Shown: positions 15,578 through 23,565 of the stretch, one piece after another | How positions within the stretch are numbered: the stretch's first letter is position 1 | Layout: each line of letters opens with the position of its first letter | Notes under the pieces: generated by a model | The model's input: the letters and a program-made list of their open reading frames with translations, nothing else | What the model was told of the DNA's origin: nothing | The model's database searches: none | Program-made: the position numbers and the translations under genes | DNA from: Minisyncoccota bacterium | Lineage (GTDB): Bacteria; Patescibacteria; Microgenomatia; UBA1400; PJMF01 | Direction of reading: 5' to 3' | Assembly (NCBI GenBank): GCA_012515515.1 | Contig: JAAYYE010000016.1 | Span: forward strand, 1 to 27,229 | Length of the DNA stretch: 27,229 nucleotides

Positions 15578-16040
15578 AGTTTTGGTACTTTAACTAACAA
15601 CAGGGGAAATTAGCCGTTTTTCTGGCTTATGCCTGCTACTAAATTAGGCTCATCATAATAGAACTAATTTAAAAGGAAGCAGAGCAATAAACTGGAGAAA
15701 AGGTTGAGAGAAAAAAATCCATCCCGTCTAAGTCTTGGTTTTTAGGCAGTCAAGAACCTAAACAGAATGGATTGTTGAGAACATTGTTACCGCTGATGAT
15801 TCACAAATAACAATGTAATCCTGTCGTCGTTGAAATTAATCAACAACTGATCGATTACTAAGCTACCATTTTTTGTAATTTTTTACAATTCTAGCTTAAA
15901 GTATAAAAACACATCAAAAAGTATCAAAGCTTCCTGAGACTGCCGACAAAAGAACTTTTTGTGGAATCTCGGTCGTTGGGCAGGCTACCGAGACTCCGCA
16001 GAAAGTTTTTGTCATTGATCTTGCTTTTTTTCATTTTTTT
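15578..16040 (+). ncRNA. Candidate structured RNA or rho leader, no known family
   Basis: Perfect inverted repeats follow one another: AAATTAG 15641-15647 with CTAATTT 15664-15670; AATCCAT 15716-15722 with ATGGATT 15767-15773, enclosing TTTAGG/CCTAAA; ACATTGTTA 15781-15789 with TAACAATGT 15808-15816; GTTGA/TCAAC 15829-15844; TAAGCTA 15859-15865 with TAGCTTA 15892-15898, enclosing TTGTAA/TTACAA; and TCTCGGT 15967-15973 with ACCGAGA 15987-15993. T-tracts near 16024-16040 could mark a 3' end, giving roughly 450 bases. I compared it by eye with RNase P, tmRNA and SRP RNA and found none of their conserved cores. It could be an independent RNA or the leader of rho. Strand is inferred from the promoter. 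Confidence 0.45.
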
Positions 16041-16048
16041 GTCATAAT
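16040..16048 (+). promoter_or_regulatory. Possible rho-proximal extended -10 box
   Basis: TG-T-CATAAT with a TTGCTT -35-like hexamer at 16021-16026 (spacer 16). It would start a transcript near 16055 with a leader of about 84 bases before rho. Confidence 0.35.
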
Positions 16049-16127
16049 GAACAAGATTCTCAGTTTTACATTAATAGTGTGCCCCTTTTTTCTTATCTAT
16101 TTTTCAAACAATGACAGCCATTATTAG
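16047..16127 (+). CDS. Possible 26-codon leader peptide before rho
   Basis: ATG at 16047 to TAG at 16125-16127. The product would be hydrophobic (Lys near the start, then a SFTLIVCPFFLIYF core), like a tiny membrane peptide. It ends 11 bases before the rho ATG. No Shine-Dalgarno sequence is visible. Enteric bacteria have an unrelated short leader peptide (rhoL) in the same position, but the frame could be chance. Confidence 0.2.
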   Translation: MNKILSFTLIVCPFFLIYFSNNDSHY

Positions 16128-16138
16128 AAAGTAATTTT

Positions 16139-17587
16139 ATGCAAAACAATCAAAATCAGCTTGGAACTGTTAATATGCAAAACAACAATCTCAAAGTCAC
16201 TAGTGCTAAAAGCGCTAAAAACACCGATTCGCCCGCACCCACTACGCGAGTTATTAGACGACGCGTTGGGCTAAACGGCTCAGAAAAGAACAAGTCTGAA
16301 AAAAATGGATCCGTGCCAGCAGTGTCAAGTGTTCAAGTATTATCAACTAATAGCAAACCAGAAAACACCAAACTCGAAAACACTAAGCCAAGTGATAACA
16401 AAAGTACCATCAGCAAGCCCTTTGCAGAAGACCAGCAAGCAGCCTTTGCCAGTAAGGAACATGAGGCAAGTGTTTCTGGTATTTTAGATAATTCCAAAGA
16501 CGGACACGGGGTGTTGCGACCTGGTTTTTCCGAATCAGAAAATGATGCTTATATAGCTAGTTCGCAAATCCGTCGCTTAAAACTTCGACCAGGCGATTTA
16601 ATCACTGGACAAGCCCGCCAACCCAAAGATAATGAGCGTTATTGGGGTTTATTGCGAGTGGATGAAATTAATGGTCATTCGGTAGAAGAGTATCGCCAGT
16701 TAAATCGTAAAAACTTTTTGAGTTTAACTCCAGTTTTTCCAGACAAGCACATTAAATTAGAAATTGATGTTGAGCCACTATCTTTACGTCTAATAGATTT
16801 AATTGCGCCAATTGGCAAGGGTCAGCGTAGTTTAATTGTTTCCCCACCAAAAGCAGGCAAAACCACTATCCTTAAAGATATAGCTTTGGGTGTTGCTACA
16901 AACAATCCAGATATTCATTTAATGGCAGTGTTAGTGGGTGAGCGTCCAGAAGAAGTCACAGATATTCGGCGTCATATTGAAAAAATCACTAAGGGTAAAG
17001 GTGAAGTAGCGGCTAGTAATTTTGATGAATCAGCGCAAAATCAGTGCCGAGTTGCTGAATTAGCTCTTGAAAGAGCTAAGCGTTTGGTAGAAGAGGGTCG
17101 GGATGTTTTAATTTTGCTCGATTCTATTACTCGATTAGCCCGAGCTTACAATTTAGCTATGCCCACTTCAGGCAGAACCCTATCTGGAGGTTTTGATCCA
17201 GCAGCTCTTTTTCCACCAAAAAAGTTTTTTGGTGCAGCTCGTAATTTTGAGGTGCCAGGTTCATTAACCATTATTGGTACAGCTCTAGTTGATACTGGTT
17301 CGCGCATGGACGATCTGGTCTATGAAGAGTTCAAGGGCACTGGTAATCAAGAACTACATCTTGATCGATCTTTGGCAGAAAGACGTATTTATCCAGCCAT
17401 TGATGTGCAGAGATCTGGTACTCGTCGTGACGATCTGTTGATTGATCCAGTTACGTATCAGTCTATAATTACTTTACACAGGATGTTAGACATGTTGGGT
17501 AAAGACGAACGAACTAGCACCCTCATTGATAAGTTGCAAAAAAGCAAATCAAACAAAGACTTTTTAGCCTCTTTAAAAAATGGCTAA
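16139..17587 (+). CDS. rho: Transcription termination factor Rho
   Basis: 482 residues. The first 105 or so are low-complexity (Asn, Ser, Lys-rich) and lack a recognisable Rho_N helical domain. The cold-shock-type RNA-binding domain follows ('GHGVLRPGF', 'DAYIASSQIRRLKLRPGDLI', about 120-160). The ATPase contains Walker A 'PPKAGKTT', 'VLVGERPEEVTDI', Walker B 'DVLILLDSITRLARAYN', the 'LSGGFDPAALFPPKKFFGAAR' region and 'YEEFKGTGNQELHL'. These cover the primary and secondary RNA sites and the catalytic core, so the protein should be active. The start at 16139 is the first ATG; Met13 (16175) is an alternative. It is preceded by an unusually long untranslated region (see 15350-16138) and followed after 14 bases by the peptidase gene. 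Confidence 0.95.
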   Translation: MQNNQNQLGTVNMQNNNLKVTSAKSAKNTDSPAPTTRVIRRRVGLNGSEKNKSEKNGSVPAVSSVQVLSTNSKPENTKLENTKPSDNKSTISKPFAEDQQAAFASKEHEASVSGILDNSKDGHGVLRPGFSESENDAYIASSQIRRLKLRPGDLITGQARQPKDNERYWGLLRVDEINGHSVEEYRQLNRKNFLSLTPVFPDKHIKLEIDVEPLSLRLIDLIAPIGKGQRSLIVSPPKAGKTTILKDIALGVATNNPDIHLMAVLVGERPEEVTDIRRHIEKITKGKGEVAASNFDESAQNQCRVAELALERAKRLVEEGRDVLILLDSITRLARAYNLAMPTSGRTLSGGFDPAALFPPKKFFGAARNFEVPGSLTIIGTALVDTGSRMDDLVYEEFKGTGNQELHLDRSLAERRIYPAIDVQRSGTRRDDLLIDPVTYQSIITLHRMLDMLGKDERTSTLIDKLQKSKSNKDFLASLKNG

Positions 17588-17601
17588 GTTGTTAGGAAAC
17601 A

Positions 17602-18750
17602 ATGTTTAATAGAGATTTATACCAGCGACGTCAGGGAAAATTTAAATCTTTTGTGACAGATTTACAAAGTTTCTTGCATTTTTTACGAGCTTACAGCAAA
17701 GCACGTCTCTATGTAATTTTTGATTTTTTTGAAAAATTCAAAGATAGTCTTGTCAATGTTTTGCACCAGAAACGAGGAAAATATACTCGACCATTTTTAC
17801 ATTTTGGTACTATTGCCTTGAGTTTTGTGATGATTATTTTTGGTCCACGCTTATTTGCTAACAATGATGAGTTGGACGATGGTCAATTAATCTTAGCCAC
17901 ACCGATTTTAGCCATTGGTACTGCTACTGCTCCAGACTTTTATACTTATCAGGCTGAAGAAGTGCGTCAATATCGAGGTGGAGAAATTATTGAGCATGTA
18001 ATTGATGAAGGAGAGACAATTTCCTCAATTGCTGAGCGTTATGGATTGCGTAGCGACACCATTTTGTGGGCTAATAATTTAACAGAAAAAAGCACTATTA
18101 AGCCTGGACAATCCCTAAATATATTGCCGATAGATGGAGTAAGACACAAAGTAGTTCGGGGTGATACTATTTATTCAATTGGTAAAAAATATGGCTTAAA
18201 CGGTTCGCAAGTTCAGATGATTGTTGACTATCCTTTTAATGAGTTTTTAAACGATGAGACTTTTGATTTGGTAGCTGGGCAATTTTTGATGGTTCCTGAA
18301 GGTAAATTACAAACTGTTGCAAGCACTGTCACTACCCCTCGAAGTACTTTTGGCTCTTTAACTCCAGATGCCGGTACGGTTTCTGCGACTGGGAGCTTTA
18401 TTTGGCCAGCCAGTGGTGGTATTAGCCAGGGTTATGCTTTTTATCACAAGGCTATTGATATTTCTAATTTAGGCGGTGGCCCAATTTTAGCTGCCGATGC
18501 TGGAGTGATTACGGTTGCCGGTTGGGTAGACAATTATGGCTATGGTAATCGAGTAATGATTGATCATGGCAATGGATTTGTAACCCTGTATGCTCACTTA
18601 AGCGTGGTACAAGTTAGAGTTGGTCAACGAGTTGGTCGCGGTGATGTGGTGGGGCAAATGGGCAGCACTGGTCGTAGTACTGGTACGCATTTACACTTTG
18701 AAGTTCGTCAAGGCGGAGCCTTACAAAACCCACTAAGTTTTTTAAGATAA
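17602..18750 (+). CDS. Membrane-anchored LysM-M23 endopeptidase
   Basis: 382 residues. One membrane helix at about 68-90 follows a basic N-terminal region of some 65 residues. Two LysM-like domains come next (about 131-177, 'IDEGETISSIAERYGL'; about 180-230, 'VVRGDTIYSIGKKYGL'). The C-terminal peptidase M23 domain (about 280-382) has the zinc ligands in 'HKAID' and 'HLHFEV', with 'DHGNGFVTLYAHL' between. M23 enzymes cut peptide cross-bridges of peptidoglycan, and LysM binds its glycan. An AGGA Shine-Dalgarno at 17594-17597 lies only 4 bases from the ATG. The gene sits between rho and obg in one direction with small gaps (14 and 19 bases), so the three are probably co-transcribed. It may act in cell separation or in assembly of the surface structures encoded nearby. 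Confidence 0.9.
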   Translation: MFNRDLYQRRQGKFKSFVTDLQSFLHFLRAYSKARLYVIFDFFEKFKDSLVNVLHQKRGKYTRPFLHFGTIALSFVMIIFGPRLFANNDELDDGQLILATPILAIGTATAPDFYTYQAEEVRQYRGGEIIEHVIDEGETISSIAERYGLRSDTILWANNLTEKSTIKPGQSLNILPIDGVRHKVVRGDTIYSIGKKYGLNGSQVQMIVDYPFNEFLNDETFDLVAGQFLMVPEGKLQTVASTVTTPRSTFGSLTPDAGTVSATGSFIWPASGGISQGYAFYHKAIDISNLGGGPILAADAGVITVAGWVDNYGYGNRVMIDHGNGFVTLYAHLSVVQVRVGQRVGRGDVVGQMGSTGRSTGTHLHFEVRQGGALQNPLSFLR

Positions 18751-18769
18751 TTGAAGATAGGGTAAATTA

Positions 18770-19990
18770 ATGATTGATATTGTTACTCTCAAACTAGTTG
18801 CAGGCAATGGTGGTCGAGGGAAAATTTCTTTTCGACGCGAAAAATATGTTCCGAAAGGCGGTCCAGATGGTGGTGATGGTGGTGATGGCGCTTCGATAAT
18901 TATTAAAGCTAATCGAGCGATATCAACATTGCGAGCTTATGCCGGAACCAAAGAAGTAATTGCAGCAGCGGGGCAAGCGGGCAACAAACGTAAACAGCAC
19001 GGGCAAAATGGCAAAGACCAAATAGTAGAGGTTCCAGTTGGGACAACTATTACCTTATTGGCCGAAAATCAAACTAGCGCTTATCGCCGACAACGCTATG
19101 GTCTAATCAACGAAGATGGTAGCCAGCATTTACTCAAGTCTGCTGATTTTCAAGCAAATCAACTTCCGCAGAACAGTCGAATTCGTCGTCAACTGTATTT
19201 TACTGATTATGATAAAACTTATAGCAATTTCGAAATAGAAGCTGATAGCTTAGAAGTTTTGGATAAGCCTCAAGAGCTTTATCAATTGCTAGAGGATGGT
19301 CAGGAGCTAGTGCTCTGTCAGGGTGGTTTTGGTGGGCGAGGCAATACTGCTTTTAAAAGCAGTCGAAAAACTACTCCTCGCGAAGCAGAACATGGTACTT
19401 TTGGTGAGCAAAAATTAGTTAAATTAGAACTAAAATTATTAGCCGATTTAGCTTTAGTGGGTTTGCCTAACGCTGGCAAAAGCACTTTTTTGTCTAAAGT
19501 GACTGCAGCCAATCCTAAAATAGCCAATTATCCTTTTACCACTCTCGAACCTAACTTGGGCATTATGAGCCTGAAAAAAAATACTCAAGAAATTGTGGTG
19601 GCTGATATACCGGGTTTAATTGATGGGGCAAATCAAGGCAAGGGGCTTGGGCATGATTTTCTGCGTCATATTGAAAACTGCCGGGCCTTAATGTATGTCT
19701 TATTTTTGGAAGAAACAGTAGTTTTTGACCACAATTTATCAGCGAAAGATAAGAGTCAATTGCTTTGGCAGCAATATCAGGCTTTAACTAATGAGCTCCA
19801 ACAACACAACCCTCAGTTGCTAGAAAAACCCAGCGTGACAACATTAAATAAAATTGATCTTTATAGTCTAGAAGACATTGCTCAATTTGAGGCTGATTTT
19901 AAAAAGAAAAAAATCAGCCTGTTAGCTTTTAGTGCAATTACTGGTCAAGGTCTCTTAGCAATTAGCAAAAAAATCGAGAATTTATTTTAA
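18770..19990 (+). CDS. obg: GTPase Obg/CgtA with insertion in the Obg domain
   Basis: 406 residues. The Gly-rich Obg fold starts at residue 1 ('VAGNGGRGKISFRREKYVPK', 'GGPDGGDGGDGASI'). After 'VEVPVGTTITLL' (about residue 95), where most Obg proteins go within about 10-15 residues to the '.GGRGGRGN' strand, there are about 75-80 extra residues before 'CQGGFGGRGNTAF' (about 178). The GTPase domain is complete: G1 'GLPNAGKST' about 229, G2 Thr in 'YPFTTLEPNLG', G3 'DIPGLIDGA' about 278, G4 'NKID' about 360, G5 'SAITG'. There is no OCT domain at the C-terminus. Obg acts in late 50S ribosome assembly. The length is near the family norm only because the insertion offsets the missing tail. The shared bidirectional terminator at 20060-20086 ends this unit. 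Confidence 0.93.
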   Translation: MIDIVTLKLVAGNGGRGKISFRREKYVPKGGPDGGDGGDGASIIIKANRAISTLRAYAGTKEVIAAAGQAGNKRKQHGQNGKDQIVEVPVGTTITLLAENQTSAYRRQRYGLINEDGSQHLLKSADFQANQLPQNSRIRRQLYFTDYDKTYSNFEIEADSLEVLDKPQELYQLLEDGQELVLCQGGFGGRGNTAFKSSRKTTPREAEHGTFGEQKLVKLELKLLADLALVGLPNAGKSTFLSKVTAANPKIANYPFTTLEPNLGIMSLKKNTQEIVVADIPGLIDGANQGKGLGHDFLRHIENCRALMYVLFLEETVVFDHNLSAKDKSQLLWQQYQALTNELQQHNPQLLEKPSVTTLNKIDLYSLEDIAQFEADFKKKKISLLAFSAITGQGLLAISKKIENLF

Positions 19991-20059
19991 TTTATTTAAC
20001 CTAATTTAATTTCCTTTACCTATCTTATTTGCCCACCTTATTTACCTACTTTATTTTTA

Positions 20060-20086
20060 AAAATAGCCGGCTGTGCCGGCTATTTT
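20060..20086. terminator. Bidirectional intrinsic terminator
   Basis: A perfect 12-bp stem (20060-20071 with 20075-20086) around a TGT loop, with the core AGCCGGC/GCCGGCT. It is A-flanked upstream and T-flanked downstream on either strand. It lies between the convergent obg (ends 19990) and the O-antigen-ligase-like gene (ends 20109). It is the only strong intrinsic terminator I can see in the window. Confidence 0.9.
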
Positions 20087-20108
20087 CTTGATTTTCTGCC
20101 TAATTGAG

Positions 20109-22211
20109 TTATTGATTAACGGTTTCTCCCTCTGGAATAAGGCTGCCCTCTCGTAGTAAATTGGAGGTTTCCTCTTCATCGAGTAGATCAGATAAGCCAG
20201 AGCCACTACCAGTAGACTCTGATTCTCCCTCTAGATCGACAAGACCGGTTTGTGACAAATTACTTGGCAAGGATTGCTCTCCAGCCTGAGCCTGTTGTTC
20301 TTCAGCTTGAGCTCTGATTTGGTCTGCCTGTTCACTAACTGTTGCCAGTTGAGTTTCAACAGTGGTGTAATCTTCAAGATCAGTCTCTTTATCGATGAGC
20401 AAGAGAGCTTGTTGTAGAGCAGTTTCTGCTTCTAGAATTTGTTCATTTTTCACATAGGCTTGAGCTAAATTGTAATAAGCGACCGCTAAATCTGGTTTAC
20501 GTTCAACTGCTTGCAGGAAAAAGTTGCTGGCCTGCTCCCATTGCTCTAGACCCATATAAAACTGACCCAAACTAATTCTTATAAAAGGATCGTTGGGGTT
20601 GGCTAGAGTTGCTTGGGAAAGAGCTTCAAAGGCCAGTTGACGAGCATCTTCAGTAACATCAGTCAGTAGCAAATAAATGTTAGCCAACACCAACCAGTTT
20701 TGATAAGAATTGGGCTCTAATTTAATAGCTTCTCTGGCTTCGGTAATTGCCAGATTAACTAATCCCATCACTTGCTCTTGTTCGACAGGCGTAATGTCGG
20801 TTTTATTTGATAGAGCCACAGCCAACTCCAAAGCACTAGAAGCGTAAATTCGTCGCCAGTCGGCAGAAAAAATAGCTAAATTTCTTGATTGTTCTTGTTT
20901 GGCAAAAACGAGATTAAAATCTTCTTTGCTAGCTGCTTGAGTAGCTTGATAGGCAGCAACATGAGCCGCATAATTAAGCCCAATTTGATAAGCCAAGAAA
21001 ATTACCGCTAGCAGCGACACGATTGAAATGGCAGTAAAAGTATAACGATTGGCTTTATTGTGAGGCTGTAAATTGAAGGGATCAAAGATATTATTAAAAG
21101 AAAACTTTTTAATTTTAAAACTTTCTATATTAGCTGCTAGCCAAAAACTGAGAGCTATGGCTAATAAGGTCAACATCATGACATTTAGTGGAGAAATTAC
21201 TTGCCAAGCAAGCGCGACAAAAATAAAGTACTTGAGAGCCGGAGCTTTTTGTTCTTTTTTATCACTTAATAGGCGCACACTTCTGGTAGCAAAAAAGATC
21301 CAGGAAATTAGCGCTAATAAGCCGCCACTAACTACTAGAGTTAAAGGAAAAATAGTGGCACTGTCAAAATTATATTGCCAAACCGAGCTAGTATTTAGCC
21401 AGGCGGGTTTGAGTAAACTAAAAACATGACCATAACTATTTGGTCCATAACCAAATAGAGCAGCGCGAGTAGCCACCAAGCTATTTCTAGCGATCTCAAG
21501 GCTAGCAGGTAGGGGTAATAGCACGAGGCTGGTTGAGTGACCTGGTAAAATGGCGTAGATATTTACTCCGAGACCCACCACCAAGACAGCAATGATAATT
21601 TTTTGCAGCAGACTCTGTCGCTGATTTTTTACTAATAAATTCATTAATATCAAGCTTGAGAGCAATTGAACGTTTAATAGCACGCCTCCAGTAAGATTAA
21701 AAGAGAGGTCATTGGCAACTTCATAAACGCTTAGATAATTAAAAACTTGACTTAAGCCAAAGTCAAAGAGTTGAAAAACTGAATTTAAAGCCACAATTAC
21801 ACCGGCAATATTCAGAATTTGCACTAATTTTTGGCTATAATCTTGCTTAATTAGGCTTGGAGCAAAAATAATGATTAGCACAAAACTTAGGAAAAACCCG
21901 CCCCAGCCAAGCAATTGATCATAAGGGTATTCCGAATGAGTAATCAGGGTACTAAGCAAGATGCTGCCGCCAAAAAGCACCAGTGGTAAGACCAGGGGAT
22001 TGCTGTTTAATAACCATTTTTTTTCTTTAAAACTAGCAATGATATACGCCAAGAGTGTGCCAATAACTAATACAAACAGCAATAAACCCTTGCTGTTAAA
22101 AAAGGGATTGTTGATAGTCGGAATGACCAAAACAGGCAACAAAAAAGCTATAAGCAGAGCAAAGGCGGTGTAGAGATTGGGTTTATTCTTTTTGATCAGG
22201 TTTTTTATCAT
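20109..22211 (-). CDS. O-antigen-ligase-like membrane protein with TPR domain
   Basis: 700 residues. The first 390 or so contain about eleven hydrophobic segments in the pattern of Wzy/WaaL-type enzymes, including the typical 'ALFGYGPNSYGHVFSLLKP' loop and a long periplasmic section before the last helices. A further helix at about 395-415 leads to a soluble extracellular part with TPR repeats at about 495-600 ('AREAIKLEPNSYQNWLVLANIY', 'NDPFIRISLGQFYMGLEQW', 'PDLAVAYYNLAQAYVKNEQ'). The tail is acidic, Gln/Ser-rich and probably disordered. Members transfer or polymerise glycans on lipid carriers; the substrate is unknown. Ligase-TPR fusions occur in several phyla, often as 'O-antigen ligase family' proteins or glycosylases of pilins, which is worth noting since three prepilin genes are divergent from it. 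Confidence 0.75.
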   Translation of the reverse strand: MIKNLIKKNKPNLYTAFALLIAFLLPVLVIPTINNPFFNSKGLLLFVLVIGTLLAYIIASFKEKKWLLNSNPLVLPLVLFGGSILLSTLITHSEYPYDQLLGWGGFFLSFVLIIIFAPSLIKQDYSQKLVQILNIAGVIVALNSVFQLFDFGLSQVFNYLSVYEVANDLSFNLTGGVLLNVQLLSSLILMNLLVKNQRQSLLQKIIIAVLVVGLGVNIYAILPGHSTSLVLLPLPASLEIARNSLVATRAALFGYGPNSYGHVFSLLKPAWLNTSSVWQYNFDSATIFPLTLVVSGGLLALISWIFFATRSVRLLSDKKEQKAPALKYFIFVALAWQVISPLNVMMLTLLAIALSFWLAANIESFKIKKFSFNNIFDPFNLQPHNKANRYTFTAISIVSLLAVIFLAYQIGLNYAAHVAAYQATQAASKEDFNLVFAKQEQSRNLAIFSADWRRIYASSALELAVALSNKTDITPVEQEQVMGLVNLAITEAREAIKLEPNSYQNWLVLANIYLLLTDVTEDARQLAFEALSQATLANPNDPFIRISLGQFYMGLEQWEQASNFFLQAVERKPDLAVAYYNLAQAYVKNEQILEAETALQQALLLIDKETDLEDYTTVETQLATVSEQADQIRAQAEEQQAQAGEQSLPSNLSQTGLVDLEGESESTGSGSGLSDLLDEEETSNLLREGSLIPEGETVNQ

Positions 22212-22275
22212 ATTTTTTACCTAACTATTTGTTTTTTATATGAATTTATACTAAACTAAATATACAAACAATTCT

Positions 22276-22980
22276 ATGTTTAATATAGCGAAAAAGGCGA
22301 CAAAAGTACAGTGGCAAATGCCCAGCAAACCAGAGAAAAAAACCCAAATGGGAGTAAGTGTTATCGAGGTGTTAATTGTGGTAGCAATTGCTTTGTTATT
22401 AATGGTGGCTTTGTATCGTACTTTAGGCAATGATGTTAATAAAGCACGCGATACTGATCGAAAAAAAGCCCTGAAAGAAATTAAAATTGCTTTTGAAAAT
22501 TATTATAATGATAACGATTGTTATCCCCCTGCTGATTCGCTGGAAAACTGTGGCGACACCAATTTAGCACCATATTTAGCTCAAGTGCCTTGTGATAAAC
22601 TGGGGCAAAATTATTTATATGTGCCTGTCGCTAATACTCGAGGGGCAACTTGCGGAGGCTATCGAGTGTTAACCAAGTTAGCAATTCTTAGTGATCCAAT
22701 GATTGAACAGGTGGGTTGTCCCTTTGGCTGTGGTAATCTCCCAGAAGATGTGGAGAGCCCCGAAAGCTATAATTACGGTATTGCAGAAGGAGTGCCGCTT
22801 AATCAAAACATTGCTTCACCACCGCCCCCCATAGATCTTGCGGATTGTAGTCCGACGAATGAGTGTTATTGCTGTAATGTGCCCCCAGGCTGTAATGTTT
22901 ATAACGGCTCAGGAATTTGTAATAGCAATGCCTATGCTACTCACCAAGAATGTATTGATTACACACAATGTACCCAGTAA
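22276..22980 (+). CDS. Type IV prepilin-like protein, Cys-rich
   Basis: 234 residues. A leader of about 30 residues rich in Lys ends in Gly, followed by 'VSVIEVLIVVAIALLLMVALY'-type hydrophobic helix. Position +1 is Val rather than Phe, while Glu at +5 is kept. After the helix comes the pseudopilin pattern 'ARDTDRKKALKEIKIAFENYYNDNDCYPP'. There are 14 cysteines, half of them crowded in the last 45 residues (NECYCCNVPPGC and so on), suggesting a disulfide-knotted tip domain. The gene is first in a run of three prepilin-like genes. No clear Shine-Dalgarno sequence; -10-like TATACT (22247-22252) is upstream in the 64-base region shared with the divergent ligase gene. No pilus ATPase, platform or peptidase gene is in the window. 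Confidence 0.75.
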   Translation: MFNIAKKATKVQWQMPSKPEKKTQMGVSVIEVLIVVAIALLLMVALYRTLGNDVNKARDTDRKKALKEIKIAFENYYNDNDCYPPADSLENCGDTNLAPYLAQVPCDKLGQNYLYVPVANTRGATCGGYRVLTKLAILSDPMIEQVGCPFGCGNLPEDVESPESYNYGIAEGVPLNQNIASPPPPIDLADCSPTNECYCCNVPPGCNVYNGSGICNSNAYATHQECIDYTQCTQ

Positions 22981-23021
22981 TTTTTAATTGCCAAGCATTT
23001 TATTAAAAATAATTAAAAAAT

Positions 23022-23555
23022 ATGCAAAAACCACCCGCAAACAAACAACGCGCTTTTACCTTACTTGAATTATTAGTTGTTATGGTGATCTTGGCACTTT
23101 TGGCAGGCTTGGGCTTAATGGCTTTTGGCACTATTCAAATGAAGTCACGAGATAGTCGGCGCAAACAAGACCTAGCCAATATTAGCAAGGCCTTAGAGAC
23201 TTATTATAACGACTATGGGCAATATCCTGCTAGTGTTGATGGCTTAATTGCTGGTTGTGGTACAGGTGGTGCAGAAAATTGCAGTTGGGGAAGTGCTTGG
23301 ATAGATGATCAAGGCACTTTGTACATGAGTGCTTTGCCTCAAGATCCAGCCGGCAATCAAAACTACTTTTATCACTTGCTTAATGATAATAGCTATTATC
23401 TTTTTGCTCGATTGGAAAATGAGCTAGATAATGATGCAGCAAAAAACGGGAGTAGTCCGGGTTATTATGCTGGTTATTTTTGCGATGGTGCAAGTTTGGC
23501 TTGTAATTATCTGATCATGAGTACTAATTTAATTACTAAACCTGCAATCAATTAA
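23022..23555 (+). CDS. Type IV prepilin/pseudopilin (GspG-like)
   Basis: 177 residues. Short basic leader 'KPPANKQRA' then 'FTLLELLVVMVILALLAGLG': the prepilin peptidase site is Ala/Phe-Thr-Leu-Leu-Glu, with Ala instead of the usual Gly before the cut. It continues 'RDSRRKQDLANISKALETYYNDYGQYPAS', the standard major pseudopilin region. Four cysteines lie in the C-terminal half. The ATG is preceded by AT-only sequence with no Shine-Dalgarno, 41 bases after the previous stop. It likely assembles in a type IV pilus or type II-like filament with its neighbours. Confidence 0.85.
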   Translation: MQKPPANKQRAFTLLELLVVMVILALLAGLGLMAFGTIQMKSRDSRRKQDLANISKALETYYNDYGQYPASVDGLIAGCGTGGAENCSWGSAWIDDQGTLYMSALPQDPAGNQNYFYHLLNDNSYYLFARLENELDNDAAKNGSSPGYYAGYFCDGASLACNYLIMSTNLITKPAIN

Positions 23556-23565
23556 AGGATAGGAT

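Larger units (their letters stand above)
15350..16138. other. 789-base intergenic region rich in inverted repeats
   Basis: No gene longer than 26 codons fits here. Going downstream: a T-rich stretch after radA; a large stem-loop (15393-15400 with 15432-15439, 8 bp); a weak terminator-like hairpin (AGCC 15500-15503 with GGCT 15512-15515, then T's); a strong promoter (15544-15571); a chain of perfect inverted repeats from about 15610 to 15993; T-tracts at 16024-16030 and 16034-16040; a second possible promoter; and a 26-codon frame just before rho. The GC-richest part is about 15930-16000. Confidence 0.7.

Noticed and set aside
15578..16040. RNase P RNA, tmRNA or SRP RNA
   Set aside because: No GAGGAAAGUCC-like or CAGAA-GGCUUA cores of RNase P, no tRNA-like ends or tag frame of tmRNA. 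A GGAAGCAG string at 15674-15681 recalls SRP RNA, but the flanking GNRA tetraloop and matching strand are missing.
15350..16138. tRNA genes
   Set aside because: No cloverleaf with a TTCRA T-loop and matched acceptor stem was found by eye here or elsewhere in the window.
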